The notes: a model not told the origin generated them from the sequence alone. DNA of 35,683 nt from Limosilactobacillus kribbianus (GCF_026413145.1 NZ_JAOVYZ010000017.1:1-35683), one strand, 5' to 3'. Numbered from the stretch's first letter, positions 18,301-27,149 are shown. Made by a program: numbers and translations.

Positions 18301-19658
18301 TCTTCGGTGAGAAGAACGTTTTCCGGGCCGGGACGATCGGAACGGTGGCCGATAAGACCGCTTATGGGTATGTCAAGGCCTACGAGCGGGACAAGGATAT
18401 TCAGTTCCGCGGGGCCGAGGAAGATCGGCTGGCCAAGGGCGCAACTGGTGTCAAGCGGACGACCGGTCAGCACCCAGCCGGGATCATCATTGTTCCCGAC
18501 GATATGGATATCTACGACTTTACACCGGTTCAATACCCGGCCGACGACCAAAACGCCGCTTGGGAAACGACCCACTTTGATTTCCACTCGATCCACGATA
18601 ACATCCTGAAGATGGATATCCTGGGTCACGATGACCCGACGATGATCCGTGCCCTCCAAGACCTTTCCGGGATCAACCCGCGGACGATTCCAATGAACGA
18701 TCCGGGTGTCATGTCGCTCTTCTCCAGCCCGAAGCAGCTCGGTGTGACCGAGGAACAGATCCAGAGTAAGACCGGGACGCTGGGACTGCCGGAATTCGGG
18801 ACCCGCTTCGTCCGGGGGATGTTAAACGACACTCACCCGAAGAACTACTCACAGCTGCTGCAGATTTCTGGCCTCTCGCACGGGACCGGGGTGTGGCTGG
18901 ACAACGCCCAGGAGCTGATCAAGGAGGGGACGGCCACGATTGCCAACGTGATTGGTTGTCGTGACAACATCATGACCGACTTGATCCACTATGGGCTGGA
19001 TTCCGAAACCTCCTTCCAGGTGATGGAATCCGTTCGGCATGGCCGGGGAATCCCGGACGAATGGCAGGAAAAGATGCGCAAGGCTAACGTCCCGCAGTGG
19101 TACATGGATTCCTGCCTTAAGATCAAGTACATGTTCCCGCGGGCCCACGCCGCCGCCTACGTCTTGATGGCGCTGCGGATTGCCTACTTTAAGGTCTACT
19201 TCCCGTTGGTCTACTACTGCGCCTACTTCTCCGTGCGGGCCGATGACTTCGATGTCGTTGCCATGGCTCACGGCAAGGACGCCGTCAAGCACCGGATGGC
19301 GGAGATCAGCCAGCAGGGGAACGACGCCACCGCCAAGGACAAGAATCTACTGACGATTCTGGAGCTGGCCAACGAGATGCTGGAGCGGGGCTTCAAGTTC
19401 AAGATGGTGGATTTGAATCGTTCCGATGCTTCAAACTGGTTGATTGACGGTGATAGCTTAATCGCGCCGTTCCGGGCCGTTCCAGGGCTGGGACTAAGTG
19501 TTGCCAAGCAAATTGTGGCCGCCAGAGAGGAAAAGCCCTTCCTGTCGAAGGAAGACCTGGCCGACCGGGGCAAGGTTTCGCAGACGCTCATTGACTTTCT
19601 CACCACCAATCATGTTTTAGACGATTTGCCGGATGAGAACCAGCTGAGCCTGTTCTAA
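15327..19658 (+). CDS. polC: DNA polymerase III alpha subunit, PolC type
   Basis: PolC is the main replicative polymerase of Firmicutes with built-in proofreading. The 1443-residue protein has, in order: an N-terminal tau-binding-like region (1-200), an OB fold (about 235-315), and a PHP domain ([12 protein letters not shown] near 341). A DEDD exonuclease is inserted in the PHP domain (FDVETTGL near 430, [20 protein letters not shown]). The palm/fingers follow, with a zinc site of two CPKC motifs (about 914-955) just before catalytic [10 protein letters not shown] (near residue 970). A helix-hairpin-helix region lies near 1385 ([13 protein letters not shown]). TTG 15327 has GGAGG 8 bases upstream. 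Full length, no frameshift seen. Confidence 0.98.
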   Translation: MGLNRHELFGKLMEQIHFPEKDNAAFQSAAIQSVVVHKNSRVWEFHLLFRQALPFSLFQELMAALTRGFSDIAGVRVQISSPMTELDQQKIGDYWEYIVDETAQDSAMLRQACMQTSPEVKDGRVTLVVENEVVKDLLVQKLLSRVEQRYQELGFPKFRIHPFVDESASQAMIKELKAKHEAADAALAAKAMAQIKKNNAKAKSRAKKDAPTPADGPAQLGRVINDQQPVVQMKDIQGEERNVVVEGYVFNSEVRELRSGRQLLTFEITDYTSSFAVKKFSRNADDEAQFANIKAGMWLKVRGPVQEDTWMHDLVINAYDINQIQHTQRQDKAPDDDKRIELHAHTEMSQMDATNSITELAQRAHQWGHSAIAVTDHGNVQAFPEAFKASKKFGIKMLYGMEANVVDDGIPLVYNENHATLKGNTYVIFDVETTGLSAIYDKVIELSAVKMQNGNVLERFDEFIDPGFPLSEQTTNLTSITNEMVHGSRTEEEVFKMFKDFCDGCIIAGHNVSFDMGFMDTGYRRHGMEEITEPVIDTLPLARFLYPEMRGYRLNTLSKKFKVSLEHHHRANYDAEATGHLLYKFLKDAEKRYEIRYVDDLNKHMADNDAYKHGRPYHVTLLAQTQAGLKNLFKLVSFANVKYFHRVPRIPRTVLEKYRKGILLGTACSSGEVFTAMMEKGYPVALRKAQDYDFIEVQPKPNYAPLLEQHVIADDAHLEDILKNMVKLGTELKKPVVATGDVHYLDPHDGIYRKILINSQGGANPLNRTQRPDVHFRTTDEMLDEFSFLGTDKAHEIVVDNTHQVADMIDDDIRPVKDRLYTPHMKGAEQEIQDRTWNTAKAWYGDPLPKIVQDRVRLELNSIVKNGFSVIYLIAQRLVAKSNKDGYLVGSRGSVGSSVVATLSGITEVNPLPPHYRCPKCKYCHFYTKGEYSSGFDLPERKCPKCGTLLVKDGHDIPFQTFLGFKGNKVPDIDLNFSGDYQPIAHNYMKVLFGEKNVFRAGTIGTVADKTAYGYVKAYERDKDIQFRGAEEDRLAKGATGVKRTTGQHPAGIIIVPDDMDIYDFTPVQYPADDQNAAWETTHFDFHSIHDNILKMDILGHDDPTMIRALQDLSGINPRTIPMNDPGVMSLFSSPKQLGVTEEQIQSKTGTLGLPEFGTRFVRGMLNDTHPKNYSQLLQISGLSHGTGVWLDNAQELIKEGTATIANVIGCRDNIMTDLIHYGLDSETSFQVMESVRHGRGIPDEWQEKMRKANVPQWYMDSCLKIKYMFPRAHAAAYVLMALRIAYFKVYFPLVYYCAYFSVRADDFDVVAMAHGKDAVKHRMAEISQQGNDATAKDKNLLTILELANEMLERGFKFKMVDLNRSDASNWLIDGDSLIAPFRAVPGLGLSVAKQIVAAREEKPFLSKEDLADRGKVSQTLIDFLTTNHVLDDLPDENQLSLF

Positions 19659-19683
19659 AAGCAAAACTACGGAATAAAATTTG

Positions 19684-19730
19684 CACCAACCGTTAACGAA
19701 GCTAATCACTTTGTCAATGGTTGGTGTTTT
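19684..19730 (+). terminator. Terminator after polC
   Basis: An 11-base stem with one G-U pair (19684-19694 with 19716-19726) encloses a 21-base loop and is followed by four T's. Confidence 0.82.
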
Positions 19731-19760
19731 AGTTTGTCTTTAGTTTGTCTTTAGTTTGTC
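19728..19760 (+). repeat. Three exact tandem copies of TTTAGTTTGTC
   Basis: The 11-base unit TTTAGTTTGTC repeats three times without gaps (19728-19738, 19739-19749, 19750-19760). Each copy contributes a TTGTCT -35-like element; the last one is correctly spaced from the rimP -10. Confidence 0.95.
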
Positions 19761-19784
19761 TTTACAATGTAATTATGTTAAACT
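19756..19784 (+). promoter_or_regulatory. Promoter of the rimP-nusA-infB operon (TTGTCT-N17-TAAACT)
   Basis: The -35 TTGTCT (19756-19761) overlaps the last 11-base repeat; -10 TAAACT is at 19779-19784 with a 17-base spacer. Transcripts would start near 19791. Confidence 0.6.
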
Positions 19785-19807
19785 AAGTCATGGTAAATAA
19801 CTCGTGG

Positions 19808-19834
19808 GAGTGAGCAGTGATGCTCGCTCTTTTT
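19808..19834 (+). terminator. Leader terminator (attenuator) of the nusA operon
   Basis: A 9-base stem (19808-19816 with 19821-19829; one G-U pair) with a GTGA loop and five T's lies between the promoter and rimP. In Bacillus subtilis the equivalent operon is controlled by a NusA-dependent terminator in its leader; the placement here fits such feedback control. Confidence 0.75.
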
Positions 19835-19860
19835 ATTGCAAACGATGGAGGTGACAAAAT

Positions 19861-20334
19861 ATGAGTACTGTTGTCGAAACCGTCAAGGGACTGGTTGAAC
19901 CGATCCTGGCAGAACACGACTTCTACCTTTACGACATTGAATTCGTCAAGGAGGGGAAGAGTTGGTACCTGCGGGTCTACATTGACAAGGACGGCGGAAT
20001 CACTCTGGAAGACTGTGCGACGGTCAGCGATCAACTGAGCGAGGCCCTGGACAATGTCGAGCCTGACCCGATTCCCCAAGCCTACTTCCTGGAGGTGTCA
20101 TCACCGGGTGCCGAACGGCCGCTGAAGAATGAACAGGATTACCAGCGGGCGGTTAATGATTACATCCACGTTTCTCTCTACCAGCAAATCGATGGCAAGA
20201 AGGTTTACGAGGGAACCCTGACCAAGCTGTCGGATAAGGAATTAACGTTGGATTACATGGACAAGACCCGTCATCGCCAGGTCGTCATCGACCGGAGTAA
20301 AATTGCCCAAGCACGGTTGGCAATCAAGTTTTAA
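19861..20334 (+). CDS. rimP: Ribosome maturation factor RimP
   Basis: RimP helps assemble the 30S subunit. The 157-residue protein has the two family domains: N-terminal [41 protein letters not shown] and central [20 protein letters not shown], followed by an SH3-like C-terminal domain (about 85-157). It is the first gene of the nusA operon, with GGAGGTG upstream of its ATG, 8 bases before the nusA ribosome-binding region. Confidence 0.97.
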   Translation: MSTVVETVKGLVEPILAEHDFYLYDIEFVKEGKSWYLRVYIDKDGGITLEDCATVSDQLSEALDNVEPDPIPQAYFLEVSSPGAERPLKNEQDYQRAVNDYIHVSLYQQIDGKKVYEGTLTKLSDKELTLDYMDKTRHRQVVIDRSKIAQARLAIKF

Positions 20335-20351
20335 TTAAAGGAGTGTCTCAA

Positions 20352-21641
20352 GTGAGCAAGTCAAGAGTCAATGAGGAAATGATTGGCGCCCTGAACTACC
20401 TGGAAAAGGAAAAGGGGATCAAGAAAGAAGTTATTATTGACGCCCTCGAGCAAGCGCTCGAAACGGCCTACAAGCAAAACTATGGTGAGAAAAACGTTGA
20501 GGTTGAATTTAACTCTCTGACCGGTAACATTCGAGTTTACGCGGTTAAGACGATCACCGACGATGAAGAAGCCGTCGAAAATGACCCGAACGAATTCATG
20601 AGCTTAGAAGCCGCCCGGAAGCTGCCTCACGGCCAGGGCTACGATGTTGGCGACGAAATTCGTGAAGAGGTGACGCCACGCAACTTTGGTCGGATCGCTG
20701 CCCAAACTGCCAAGCAAGTTGTCATGCAACGATTGCGGGAAGAAGAACGGAAGATCATTTACAATAAGTACAAGACTTACGAAAACGAGATCGTTACCGG
20801 TGAGGTTTCTCGGGAAGACAAGCGTTTTACCTACGTTGATCTTGGTGACGGTGTCGAGGGGGCAATGGGCTTCCGGGACAAGATGCCAAACGAGCACTAC
20901 CACGTTCACGACCGGATTCAGGTTTACGTTTCCCGGGTCAACGATGACAAGCGGGGACCGCAGATTTACGTTAGCCGGACTGCTCCGGAACTGTTGAAGC
21001 GGCTCTTCGAACGGGAAGTTCCAGAAATCAAGGATGGGACCGTTCTGATTGAAAACATCGCCCGTGAAGCCGGTGACCGGGCCAAGGTCGCGGTTTACTC
21101 CAACGATCCAAATGTTGACCCAGTCGGCACCTGCGTTGGTCCGCGGGGCTCCCGGGTTCAGGCAATCGTCAACGAATTGGATGGCGAAAACATGGACATC
21201 GTTGAATACGTCAAGGATCCAGCCCAGTTCATTGCCAACGCCCTCAACCCGGCCGACGTCCAGGACGTGATCTTCAACGAACCGGAAGAACAACCGGCAC
21301 CAGAAGTTGAAGACGTAGACCAGTCGGCAGAAGATCAGGCGGACACTGACACGGACGCACCTGAGACGGAAGAAAACAGTGCAAGTGAAGCGCCAGCACC
21401 AAAGGAAGTTGAGCGTTCTTGCACGGTTGTGGTTCCCGACAATCAATTGTCACTGGCCATCGGGAAGCGGGGTCAAAACGCCCGGCTGGCTGCCCGGCTG
21501 ACCAAGTACAAGATTGATATCAAGTCCGTTTCTGAAATGGAAGAGCTGGAAAAGCAGGAAGCCATGGCTGATGAGGATGCACCGGCGAAGACCGATGACG
21601 CACCCGCAGCAAGCGATGATCAACCAACGGACGCAGAATAA
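20352..21641 (+). CDS. nusA: Transcription termination/antitermination factor NusA
   Basis: NusA binds RNA polymerase and modulates pausing and intrinsic termination. The 429-residue protein has the N-terminal polymerase-binding domain (1-125), an S1 domain (about 130-200; GEVSREDKRFTYVDLGDGVEG), KH1 (VDPVGTCVGPRGSRVQAIVNEL) and KH2 (VVVPDNQLSLAIGKRGQNARLAARLT). Unusually, an acidic stretch of roughly 40 extra residues (about 310-352, 18 Asp/Glu and one Lys within 45) separates the start of KH2 from its core. An acidic tail also ends the protein. The GTG at 20352 is chosen because AAAGGAG (20337-20343) is 8 bases away; a GTG at 20343 would overlap that site. Confidence 0.96.
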   Translation: MSKSRVNEEMIGALNYLEKEKGIKKEVIIDALEQALETAYKQNYGEKNVEVEFNSLTGNIRVYAVKTITDDEEAVENDPNEFMSLEAARKLPHGQGYDVGDEIREEVTPRNFGRIAAQTAKQVVMQRLREEERKIIYNKYKTYENEIVTGEVSREDKRFTYVDLGDGVEGAMGFRDKMPNEHYHVHDRIQVYVSRVNDDKRGPQIYVSRTAPELLKRLFEREVPEIKDGTVLIENIAREAGDRAKVAVYSNDPNVDPVGTCVGPRGSRVQAIVNELDGENMDIVEYVKDPAQFIANALNPADVQDVIFNEPEEQPAPEVEDVDQSAEDQADTDTDAPETEENSASEAPAPKEVERSCTVVVPDNQLSLAIGKRGQNARLAARLTKYKIDIKSVSEMEELEKQEAMADEDAPAKTDDAPAASDDQPTDAE

Positions 21642-21677
21642 CAGTAGAATTAATAATTGAGCAACGGGGTGAAAATA

Positions 21678-21983
21678 ATGAAAAAGAGAAAAATACCGAT
21701 GCGCAAGGATATTGTAACGGGCGAAATGATGCCCAAGCGACAATTGATCCGGGTCGTTAAGAACAAGGATGGTGAGGTTTCCCTCGACCCAACCGGTAAG
21801 AAAGCCGGCCGGGGGGCCTACATCGCCGTTGACGTTGCCATTGCCAAACGGGCCAAGGCGGAACGGACCTTTGAAAAGGCCTTTCACGTGGATTTAGATG
21901 ACTCATTTTACGATGAGTTGATCCAGTACACTGACCACCTGCAGGCACGGCAAGAACTCTTTGGCAAAGATGCAAAAAACTAA
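21678..21983 (+). CDS. ylxR: YlxR (DUF448) family RNA-binding protein, RNase P modulator RnpM
   Basis: The 101-residue basic protein has the family pattern IPMRKDIVTGEMMPKRQLIRVVKNKDGEVSLDPTGKKAGRGAYI. In Bacillus the homologue binds the RNase P RNA and damps its activity, hence the name RnpM. The Cys usually found after the PMRK motif is Asp here. ATG 21678 follows ACGGGGTG; the frame is open upstream from a TTG at 21657, but that has no ribosome-binding site. The ylxQ start lies within its last codons. Confidence 0.93.
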   Translation: MKKRKIPMRKDIVTGEMMPKRQLIRVVKNKDGEVSLDPTGKKAGRGAYIAVDVAIAKRAKAERTFEKAFHVDLDDSFYDELIQYTDHLQARQELFGKDAKN

Positions 21984-22284
21984 TCAAGAAGCGATCTTGA
22001 ATCTGCTGGGACTTGCCCGTCGCGCGGGTCAGCTGACCAGTGGCGAGGGGATCGTCTTAAAAAACATTCAAACGAATAAGGCAAAGTTTGTCTTCCTCGC
22101 AAGTGATGCGGGTGCGGCGAGCGTGAAGAAGTTTACCGACAAGTGTAAGTTTTATCATGTCCCGTGCGACCAGCACTTTACGCGGGAACAACTCAGTCAG
22201 GCAACGGGCCAGGCAAGAACCGTTTTTGGTGTGATGCAATCTGGATTTGCAAGAAAGTTTGAGGAATTAACAACAATGGAATAA
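21970..22284 (+). CDS. ylxQ: L7Ae-family ribosomal protein YlxQ
   Basis: The 104-residue L7Ae/L30e-type RNA-binding protein has the pattern [40 protein letters not shown]. It probably binds kink-turn RNA. Its ATG (21970) overlaps the end of ylxR by 14 bases and has no clear ribosome-binding site, so translation is likely coupled. It lies in the conserved nusA-ylxR-ylxQ-infB order. Confidence 0.92.
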   Translation: MQKTNQEAILNLLGLARRAGQLTSGEGIVLKNIQTNKAKFVFLASDAGAASVKKFTDKCKFYHVPCDQHFTREQLSQATGQARTVFGVMQSGFARKFEELTTME

Positions 22285-22297
22285 GGAGCGTGAGCGT

Positions 22298-24562
22298 ATG
22301 GCCAAGGAACGAATTTATGAACTAGCAAAAGAGCTCAAGATGCCAAGTAAGAACTTGGTGAAGGTGGCAAAGCAGCAAGGCATGGCGATTAAGAGCCACA
22401 TGTCTTCGGTAACTCCCGAAGAAGCCAATAAGCTGCGCAGCGTTGTGAAGAATGGTGGCGCTAAGCCGCAGGCAAAGGCTAAGCAGGCTCCCCAGCCAAA
22501 GGAAAAGCCTGCCAAGCACCAGGAGAACCATTCTCATAACAAGGGCCAACAAAAGGCTAGTCAGCAGCATGAGGATCGTCACGAACACAAGGCCAACCAT
22601 GCCGAAGCGCAAACCCGGCGTGAAAATAACGAAAACAATAACCACCAGCGTCATAATGGTGGGGGCCGGTTCGGCGGCAGCTTAAACAACAATAACAATA
22701 ACCGCCACAACAAGAAGCGCAACAAGCGGAACAAGCACAATAAGAACCGCCGTCTCCGTGAGGTTGAGCACAAGCAGCCAACCCAGCGGAAGGATAAGCC
22801 ATTACCGGACGTTCTGGAATACAGCGAAGGAATGAACGCCCAAGACCTGGCCAAGCTCTTGCACCGGTCACCAGCTGAGATCATTAAGAAGCTGTTCATG
22901 CTGGGGGTAATGATCAACCAGAACCAGTCACTGGACAAGGACACGATTGAACTTCTGGCTGCTGATTACGGCATCGAAGCCAAGGAAAAGGTCGAAGTGG
23001 ATGTTTCCGATATCGACAAGATCTTCGAGGAAGAGGAAGAAAACACCACCCACCTCGTTTCACGGCCACCAGTTGTCACGGTCATGGGTCACGTTGACCA
23101 CGGGAAGACGACCCTGCTGGACAAGCTGCGTCACTCCCACATCACCGAGCACGAAGCCGGTGGGATCACCCAGGAAATCGGTGCTTACCAGGTTCACTAC
23201 AATGACCAGCTAATCACCTTCCTGGATACGCCAGGGCACGCGGCCTTCACCGAAATGCGTGCGCGGGGTGCTGACATCACTGATATCACCGTGCTGGTGG
23301 TTGCGGCTGATGACGGGGTCATGCCACAAACGGTCGAGGCCATCCACCACGCCCAAGCAGCGAAGACACCAATCATTGTTGTCATCAACAAGATTGATAA
23401 GCCGGGTGCTAACCCCGACCGGGTCACCGAAGAGCTGGCCAAGTACAACCTGATCCCTGAAGACTGGGGTGGGGACACGATCTTCGTCAACATCTCAGCC
23501 AAGTTTGGTAAGAACATCGACGAGCTGCTGGACATGATTCTACTCCAGGCCGAAATGATGGAATTAAAGGCTAACCCAGACCAGAACGGTGCCGGTTCCG
23601 TTGTCGAAGCACGGCTTGACCAGGGTAAAGGTCCAGTTGCGACCGTCCTGATTCAGCAGGGGACCCTTCACGTTGGGGACCCAGTCGTTGTCGGCAATAC
23701 CTTTGGTCGGATTCGGACGATGACCAACGAAAATGGTCGCCGGATCAAGTCTGCTACACCAGCCACACCAGTTGAGATCACCGGGTTGAACGACGTGCCG
23801 GAAGCCGGGGATCGGTTCGTGGCCTTCGACGATGAAAAGACGGCGCGGGCAGCTGGTGAAGCCCGGGCAAAGCAGGCTCAGGAAAAGGAACGGCAACGGA
23901 CTTCTCACGTTACCCTGGACAACCTCTTTGCTACGATGCAGAAGGGGAAGATGAAGACCCTGCCACTGATCATCAAGGCCGATGTGCAGGGTTCCGTTGA
24001 GGCCCTGAGCCAGAGTCTGCAGAAGATCAAGGTTGACGGCGTCCGGGTGGACATTATTCACCAGGCCGTTGGTGCCATCAGCCAGAGCGACGTTACCCTG
24101 GCCGAAGCTTCCAACGCCGTTATCATTGGTTTCAATGTTCGGCCAACACCAGTTGCTAAGTCGCTGGCTGACTCCAATAACATCGATATTCGGCTTCACC
24201 GGGTCATTTACAAGGCCATCGAGGAAGTTGAAGATGCCATGAAGGGGATGCTGGAACCAGTCTACAAGGAAGAGACGATTGGTGAAGTTGAAGTTCGTCA
24301 ATTGTACAAGGCTTCCAAGATTGGGACGATTGCCGGTGGAATGGTTACTTCCGGTAAGATTACCCGGGACTCCAAGGTTCGTCTGGTTCGTGACGGCGTG
24401 GTCGTTTACGAAGGTGAACTGGGGAGCCTGAAACGATTCAAAGACGATGTTAAGGAAGTCAAGGCCGGCTTTGAATGTGGGCTGACGATTGCCAACTACA
24501 ACGACATCAAGGAAAACGATGTGATCGAAGCTTACCAAATGAAGGAAGTTCCGGTTAAGTAG
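22298..24562 (+). CDS. infB: Translation initiation factor IF-2
   Basis: IF-2 is the GTPase that places fMet-tRNA on the 30S subunit and promotes subunit joining. The 754-residue protein starts with an IF2N motif ([25 protein letters not shown]). A long low-complexity region follows (about 50-160) rich in Lys, Gln, Asn and His, with a run of six Asn. A second IF2N region lies near 170-235. The G domain has G1 GHVDHGKTT (about 264-272), DTPGHAAF and NKIDKP, then domains II-IV. AAGGAG precedes the ATG. It is part of the nusA operon. Confidence 0.98.
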   Translation: MAKERIYELAKELKMPSKNLVKVAKQQGMAIKSHMSSVTPEEANKLRSVVKNGGAKPQAKAKQAPQPKEKPAKHQENHSHNKGQQKASQQHEDRHEHKANHAEAQTRRENNENNNHQRHNGGGRFGGSLNNNNNNRHNKKRNKRNKHNKNRRLREVEHKQPTQRKDKPLPDVLEYSEGMNAQDLAKLLHRSPAEIIKKLFMLGVMINQNQSLDKDTIELLAADYGIEAKEKVEVDVSDIDKIFEEEEENTTHLVSRPPVVTVMGHVDHGKTTLLDKLRHSHITEHEAGGITQEIGAYQVHYNDQLITFLDTPGHAAFTEMRARGADITDITVLVVAADDGVMPQTVEAIHHAQAAKTPIIVVINKIDKPGANPDRVTEELAKYNLIPEDWGGDTIFVNISAKFGKNIDELLDMILLQAEMMELKANPDQNGAGSVVEARLDQGKGPVATVLIQQGTLHVGDPVVVGNTFGRIRTMTNENGRRIKSATPATPVEITGLNDVPEAGDRFVAFDDEKTARAAGEARAKQAQEKERQRTSHVTLDNLFATMQKGKMKTLPLIIKADVQGSVEALSQSLQKIKVDGVRVDIIHQAVGAISQSDVTLAEASNAVIIGFNVRPTPVAKSLADSNNIDIRLHRVIYKAIEEVEDAMKGMLEPVYKEETIGEVEVRQLYKASKIGTIAGGMVTSGKITRDSKVRLVRDGVVVYEGELGSLKRFKDDVKEVKAGFECGLTIANYNDIKENDVIEAYQMKEVPVK

Positions 24563-24579
24563 AACTGAAGGAGAATTTT

Positions 24580-24942
24580 ATGCCAAGCAAACAATTTCGG
24601 GTTGACCGCCTGGCTGGTGAAATCCAGCGGGAGGTTGACGATATCCTGTTAAAACGGGTGCGTGATCCCCGGGTGAAGGGCATTACTATTACCGGCGTTG
24701 ACGTGACCGGTGATCTTCAGCAGGCCACCATTTACTACAGTCTGCTGTCCGATTTGGCTTCCGACGGTGAAAAGGCTCAGGCCGGCCTTGATAAGGCAAC
24801 CGGCCTGATCCGGAGCGAACTGGGGGCCCGCTTGAACATCTTCAAGACCCCGGCCATCAAGTTCGAACGGGACAAGTCGATCGCCTACGGTAGCCGAATT
24901 GATCAATTAATCAACCAGCTACACCAACAGGAAAAGAACTAA
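24580..24942 (+). CDS. rbfA: Ribosome-binding factor A
   Basis: RbfA is a 30S maturation and cold-adaptation factor with a single KH-like fold. The 120-residue protein carries [49 protein letters not shown]-type motifs in order. GAAGGAG precedes ATG 24580, 17 bases after infB. A strong terminator closes the rimP-to-rbfA operon. Confidence 0.97.
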   Translation: MPSKQFRVDRLAGEIQREVDDILLKRVRDPRVKGITITGVDVTGDLQQATIYYSLLSDLASDGEKAQAGLDKATGLIRSELGARLNIFKTPAIKFERDKSIAYGSRIDQLINQLHQQEKN

Positions 24943-24946
24943 CAAG

Positions 24947-24972
24947 AGCGGGGTGAATTACCCCGCTTTTTT
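24947..24972 (+). terminator. Terminator after rbfA
   Basis: An 8-base GC-rich stem AGCGGGGT (24947-24954) with ACCCCGCT (24960-24967), a 5-base loop and a run of T's. Confidence 0.92.
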
Positions 24973-24978
24973 GATAAC

Positions 24979-25112
24979 GTGGAAAACCAGAGGCTAACTA
25001 CGTGACGTAACCGTGGGGCTAGTGTCTAGCGCAGCGGAGCAAGTCTATCTGACTACGGACAAAAGCCGACGCCTTAGTAGCCTTTCGCCCCACTTTACTG
25101 GTTGTTTTCCAC
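24979..25112 (+). ncRNA. Structured intergenic element before truB, unknown class
   Basis: The gap between rbfA and truB holds several long-range complementarities. GTGGAAAACCAG (24979-24990) pairs with 25098-25112, with extra bases in the right arm. GTGGGGC (25013-25019) pairs with GCCCCAC (25087-25093). AGGCTA (24991-24996) can pair with TAGCCT (25078-25083), which crosses the GTGGGGC stem as a pseudoknot would. Local stems AGTC/GACT and CGG/CCG lie inside. It could be a cis-regulatory leader of truB-ribF, a small RNA, or a dispersed intergenic repeat. I do not recognise a known riboswitch. Confidence 0.4.
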
Positions 25113-25143
25113 TCACTTTCAATTTTCGTGGAGGAATGATGGA

Positions 25144-26043
25144 ATGGATGGAATTATTCCCTTATACAAAGAACGTGGCATGACGAGCTTTGACTGTGTC
25201 AGTCGCTTACGCAGAATCCTGCAGACTAAAAAAATTGGCCACTCGGGGACGCTTGATCCGGCCGTTGACGGGGTCCTGCCGATCTGTGTCGGCAGCGCCA
25301 CCAAGGTCGTCGACTACCTGATGCAGTCGGGAAAACAGTATCAGGGTGAGCTTTTAATCGGTGAGGCGACCACGACCGAGGACCTGGAGGGGGAGATCAT
25401 TGCGGCCCAACCGGTGACTGCAGCGATTCCCGCTGAAAGGATCCAGGAAGAGATGGATAAAATGACTGGCGAGATCACCCAAATTCCCCCGATGTATTCG
25501 GCCGTCAAGGTCAAGGGTAAACGGCTTTACGAGTACGCTCGGGCCGGGGAGACGGTTGAGCGCCCGGTTCGCCACGTCACCATTGAGCGCTTTGCCCTTC
25601 TGGGGACCAACTATGATGCCCAGGCCAAGCAGCAGCGGGTTCGATTCAAGGTCGACTGCACGAAGGGAACCTACGTCCGAACCCTGGTGGTGGATCTTGC
25701 CAAAAACCTGGGGTATCCGGGAACAATGAGTTGGCTGACCCGGCTGAAGAGTGGGGGCTTTACCCTCGACCAAACGCTGAGCCTGAGCGATGTTCAGGAC
25801 GCCGTTGCTACGGGAACGATTCAACACTACCTCTACCCGCTCGACTACGCCCTCAAGGACTACCCGGCCATGGAACTGAGTGCCGACCAGTGGAAAGCGG
25901 TGCAAAATGGGGGCTGGCTGAAAGAGAGTGAGGTTAAGCCGGCCGGTGATTCAATCGTCTTGAAGTATCAACAGGCCGTCAAAGCCCTGTATCACCGTGA
26001 CCACCGGTACTACAAGCCAACCAAGATGTTTTCGGTTAAATAG
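25144..26043 (+). CDS. truB: tRNA pseudouridine(55) synthase TruB
   Basis: TruB makes pseudouridine 55 in the T-loop of tRNAs. The 299-residue protein has catalytic Asp38 in HSGTLDPAVDGVL and the family motifs KQYQGELLIGEATTTEDLEG, QIPPMYSAVKVKGKRLYEYARAG and GTYVRTL, then a C-terminal PUA-like region. ATG 25144 is chosen because GGAGG (25130-25134) is 9 bases away; the frame is open from a TTG at 25102 but that lies in the inverted repeat. ribF follows 12 bases later, the usual pair. Confidence 0.97.
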   Translation: MDGIIPLYKERGMTSFDCVSRLRRILQTKKIGHSGTLDPAVDGVLPICVGSATKVVDYLMQSGKQYQGELLIGEATTTEDLEGEIIAAQPVTAAIPAERIQEEMDKMTGEITQIPPMYSAVKVKGKRLYEYARAGETVERPVRHVTIERFALLGTNYDAQAKQQRVRFKVDCTKGTYVRTLVVDLAKNLGYPGTMSWLTRLKSGGFTLDQTLSLSDVQDAVATGTIQHYLYPLDYALKDYPAMELSADQWKAVQNGGWLKESEVKPAGDSIVLKYQQAVKALYHRDHRYYKPTKMFSVK

Positions 26044-26055
26044 GGGGAATGAGTC

Positions 26056-27027
26056 GTGCAAGTAATTAAAATTCATCATCCCCTGGATCCCCAGCTGATT
26101 CCAGCGGGACCCGTCGTGCTCGCGATGGGCTTCTTCGACGGGGTTCACCGGGGACACCAGGCGGTCATTCGGCGGGCCAAAGAGATTGCTCAGCAACGGA
26201 ACTTGCCTTTGGCGGTGCTCACCTATAGTCACGCACCCGGTGTCGTTTACCGGCAATATCCGGGCGGCTTCAAGTACCTTTCAACAACCGAACGCAAGCT
26301 GGCTCTGTTGGAGCAGCTGGGCGTCGACCGCGTTTACCTCGTCAGCTTTACCTCCCAGTTTGCTGCGCTGGCACCCCAAGACTTTGTCGACCAGTACCTG
26401 GTAGACGGTTTTCACAGCCAGGTCGTCGTGGCGGGCTTTGATCACACCTATGGCCCGGCCGAAACTGCCTCGATGGACAAGCTGCCCACCTATGCCCGTG
26501 ACCGTTTTGAGGTCGTGACGGTGCCGAAATTTACGGAGGACGGCAATGAAAAGGTGGGGTCCCGCCTGATTCGTCAGCTGATCGATGCCGGCCAGGTCCA
26601 GGAGGCAAACGCGGAGCTCGGTTACTACTACACCACCACCGGCCTGATTGTTCACGGCCTGGCCCGGGGGCGGACGTTGGGCTTCCCGACCATCAATGTT
26701 GAGACGCCAACGCCGGAGCGCCTTCCCGGGATCGGCGTGTACGCCACCGACGTTTTGATCGGTGGCCACTGGTACGGGGGAATGGCGAGCGTTGGCCATA
26801 ACATTACCTTTGGCGACGATAACCAACTAACCCTCGAGATTAACCTCTTTGACTTCTCCCAGATGGTTTATGGCGAAGAGGTCAAGGTGCGCTGGTACCA
26901 GTACCTACGCGGTGAAGAGAAGTTTGCCGGGGCCGACGAGCTCGTTGCTCAGATGAAGCGTGACGAACAGGCGGCCCGTCAGGTGGTTGCCCACCGGCCC
27001 GTACTCGAAGATCAAATCCTATCCTAA
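26056..27027 (+). CDS. ribF: Bifunctional riboflavin kinase / FAD synthetase
   Basis: RibF turns riboflavin into FMN and then FAD. The 323-residue protein has the N-terminal nucleotidyltransferase domain (MGFFDGVHRGHQAVI at about 24-38, GFDHTYG near 130) and the C-terminal flavokinase domain (GLARGRTLGFPTINVETP near 200, VYATDV). The GTG start at 26056 has GGGGGAA upstream; the ATG at 26049 is out of frame and soon hits a stop. It is co-transcribed with truB and ends at a strong terminator. Confidence 0.97.
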   Translation: MQVIKIHHPLDPQLIPAGPVVLAMGFFDGVHRGHQAVIRRAKEIAQQRNLPLAVLTYSHAPGVVYRQYPGGFKYLSTTERKLALLEQLGVDRVYLVSFTSQFAALAPQDFVDQYLVDGFHSQVVVAGFDHTYGPAETASMDKLPTYARDRFEVVTVPKFTEDGNEKVGSRLIRQLIDAGQVQEANAELGYYYTTTGLIVHGLARGRTLGFPTINVETPTPERLPGIGVYATDVLIGGHWYGGMASVGHNITFGDDNQLTLEINLFDFSQMVYGEEVKVRWYQYLRGEEKFAGADELVAQMKRDEQAARQVVAHRPVLEDQILS

Positions 27028-27031
27028 AAGC

Positions 27032-27066
27032 AAAGGCCAAGCACTGTTGCGGTGCTTGGCCTTTTT
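27032..27066 (+). terminator. Terminator after ribF
   Basis: A 13-base perfect stem (27032-27044 with 27052-27064), a 7-base loop and a T-run. Confidence 0.93.
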
Positions 27067-27088
27067 ACGATGAAAATCAAATTTTCCC

Positions 27089-27119
27089 TTGCCTCGGGTA
27101 ACCGGAGCGGGCGTATGAT
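27089..27119 (+). promoter_or_regulatory. Long-spacer promoter with central dyad (MerR-type candidate)
   Basis: The -35 TTGCCT (27089-27094) and -10 TATGAT (27114-27119) are 19 bases apart, too long for normal function. The dyad CTCGGGTAACCGGAG (27093-27107, 12 of 14 arm bases symmetric) overlaps the -35 and spacer. This geometry is typical of promoters activated by MerR-family regulators, including NmlR/AdhR types that control NAD(P)-linked enzymes. Confidence 0.4.
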
Positions 27120-27149
27120 CGTTCTAATCAAAACAAAGGAGCGATTGAA

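Noticed and set aside
19728-19760. Possible CRISPR-like array from the three tandem repeats
   Set aside because: Units are 11 bases and contiguous with no spacers, so this is a simple tandem repeat in a promoter.
20604-21446. 280-codon antisense frame inside nusA
   Set aside because: The NusA frame is well supported by S1 and KH motifs; the antisense protein has no recognisable domain.
21961-21969. TTG at 21961 as the ylxQ start
   Set aside because: Family alignment begins near [16 protein letters not shown] at 21970, and no ribosome-binding site supports the TTG.
23564-24538. 324-codon antisense frame inside infB
   Set aside because: Shadow of the IF-2 GTPase and C-terminal domains; no start signals.
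24979-25143. T-box or known riboswitch before truB
   Set aside because: No T-box signature, specifier arrangement or terminator-antiterminator pair is visible, and TruB/RibF leaders of known class (for example FMN) do not match.
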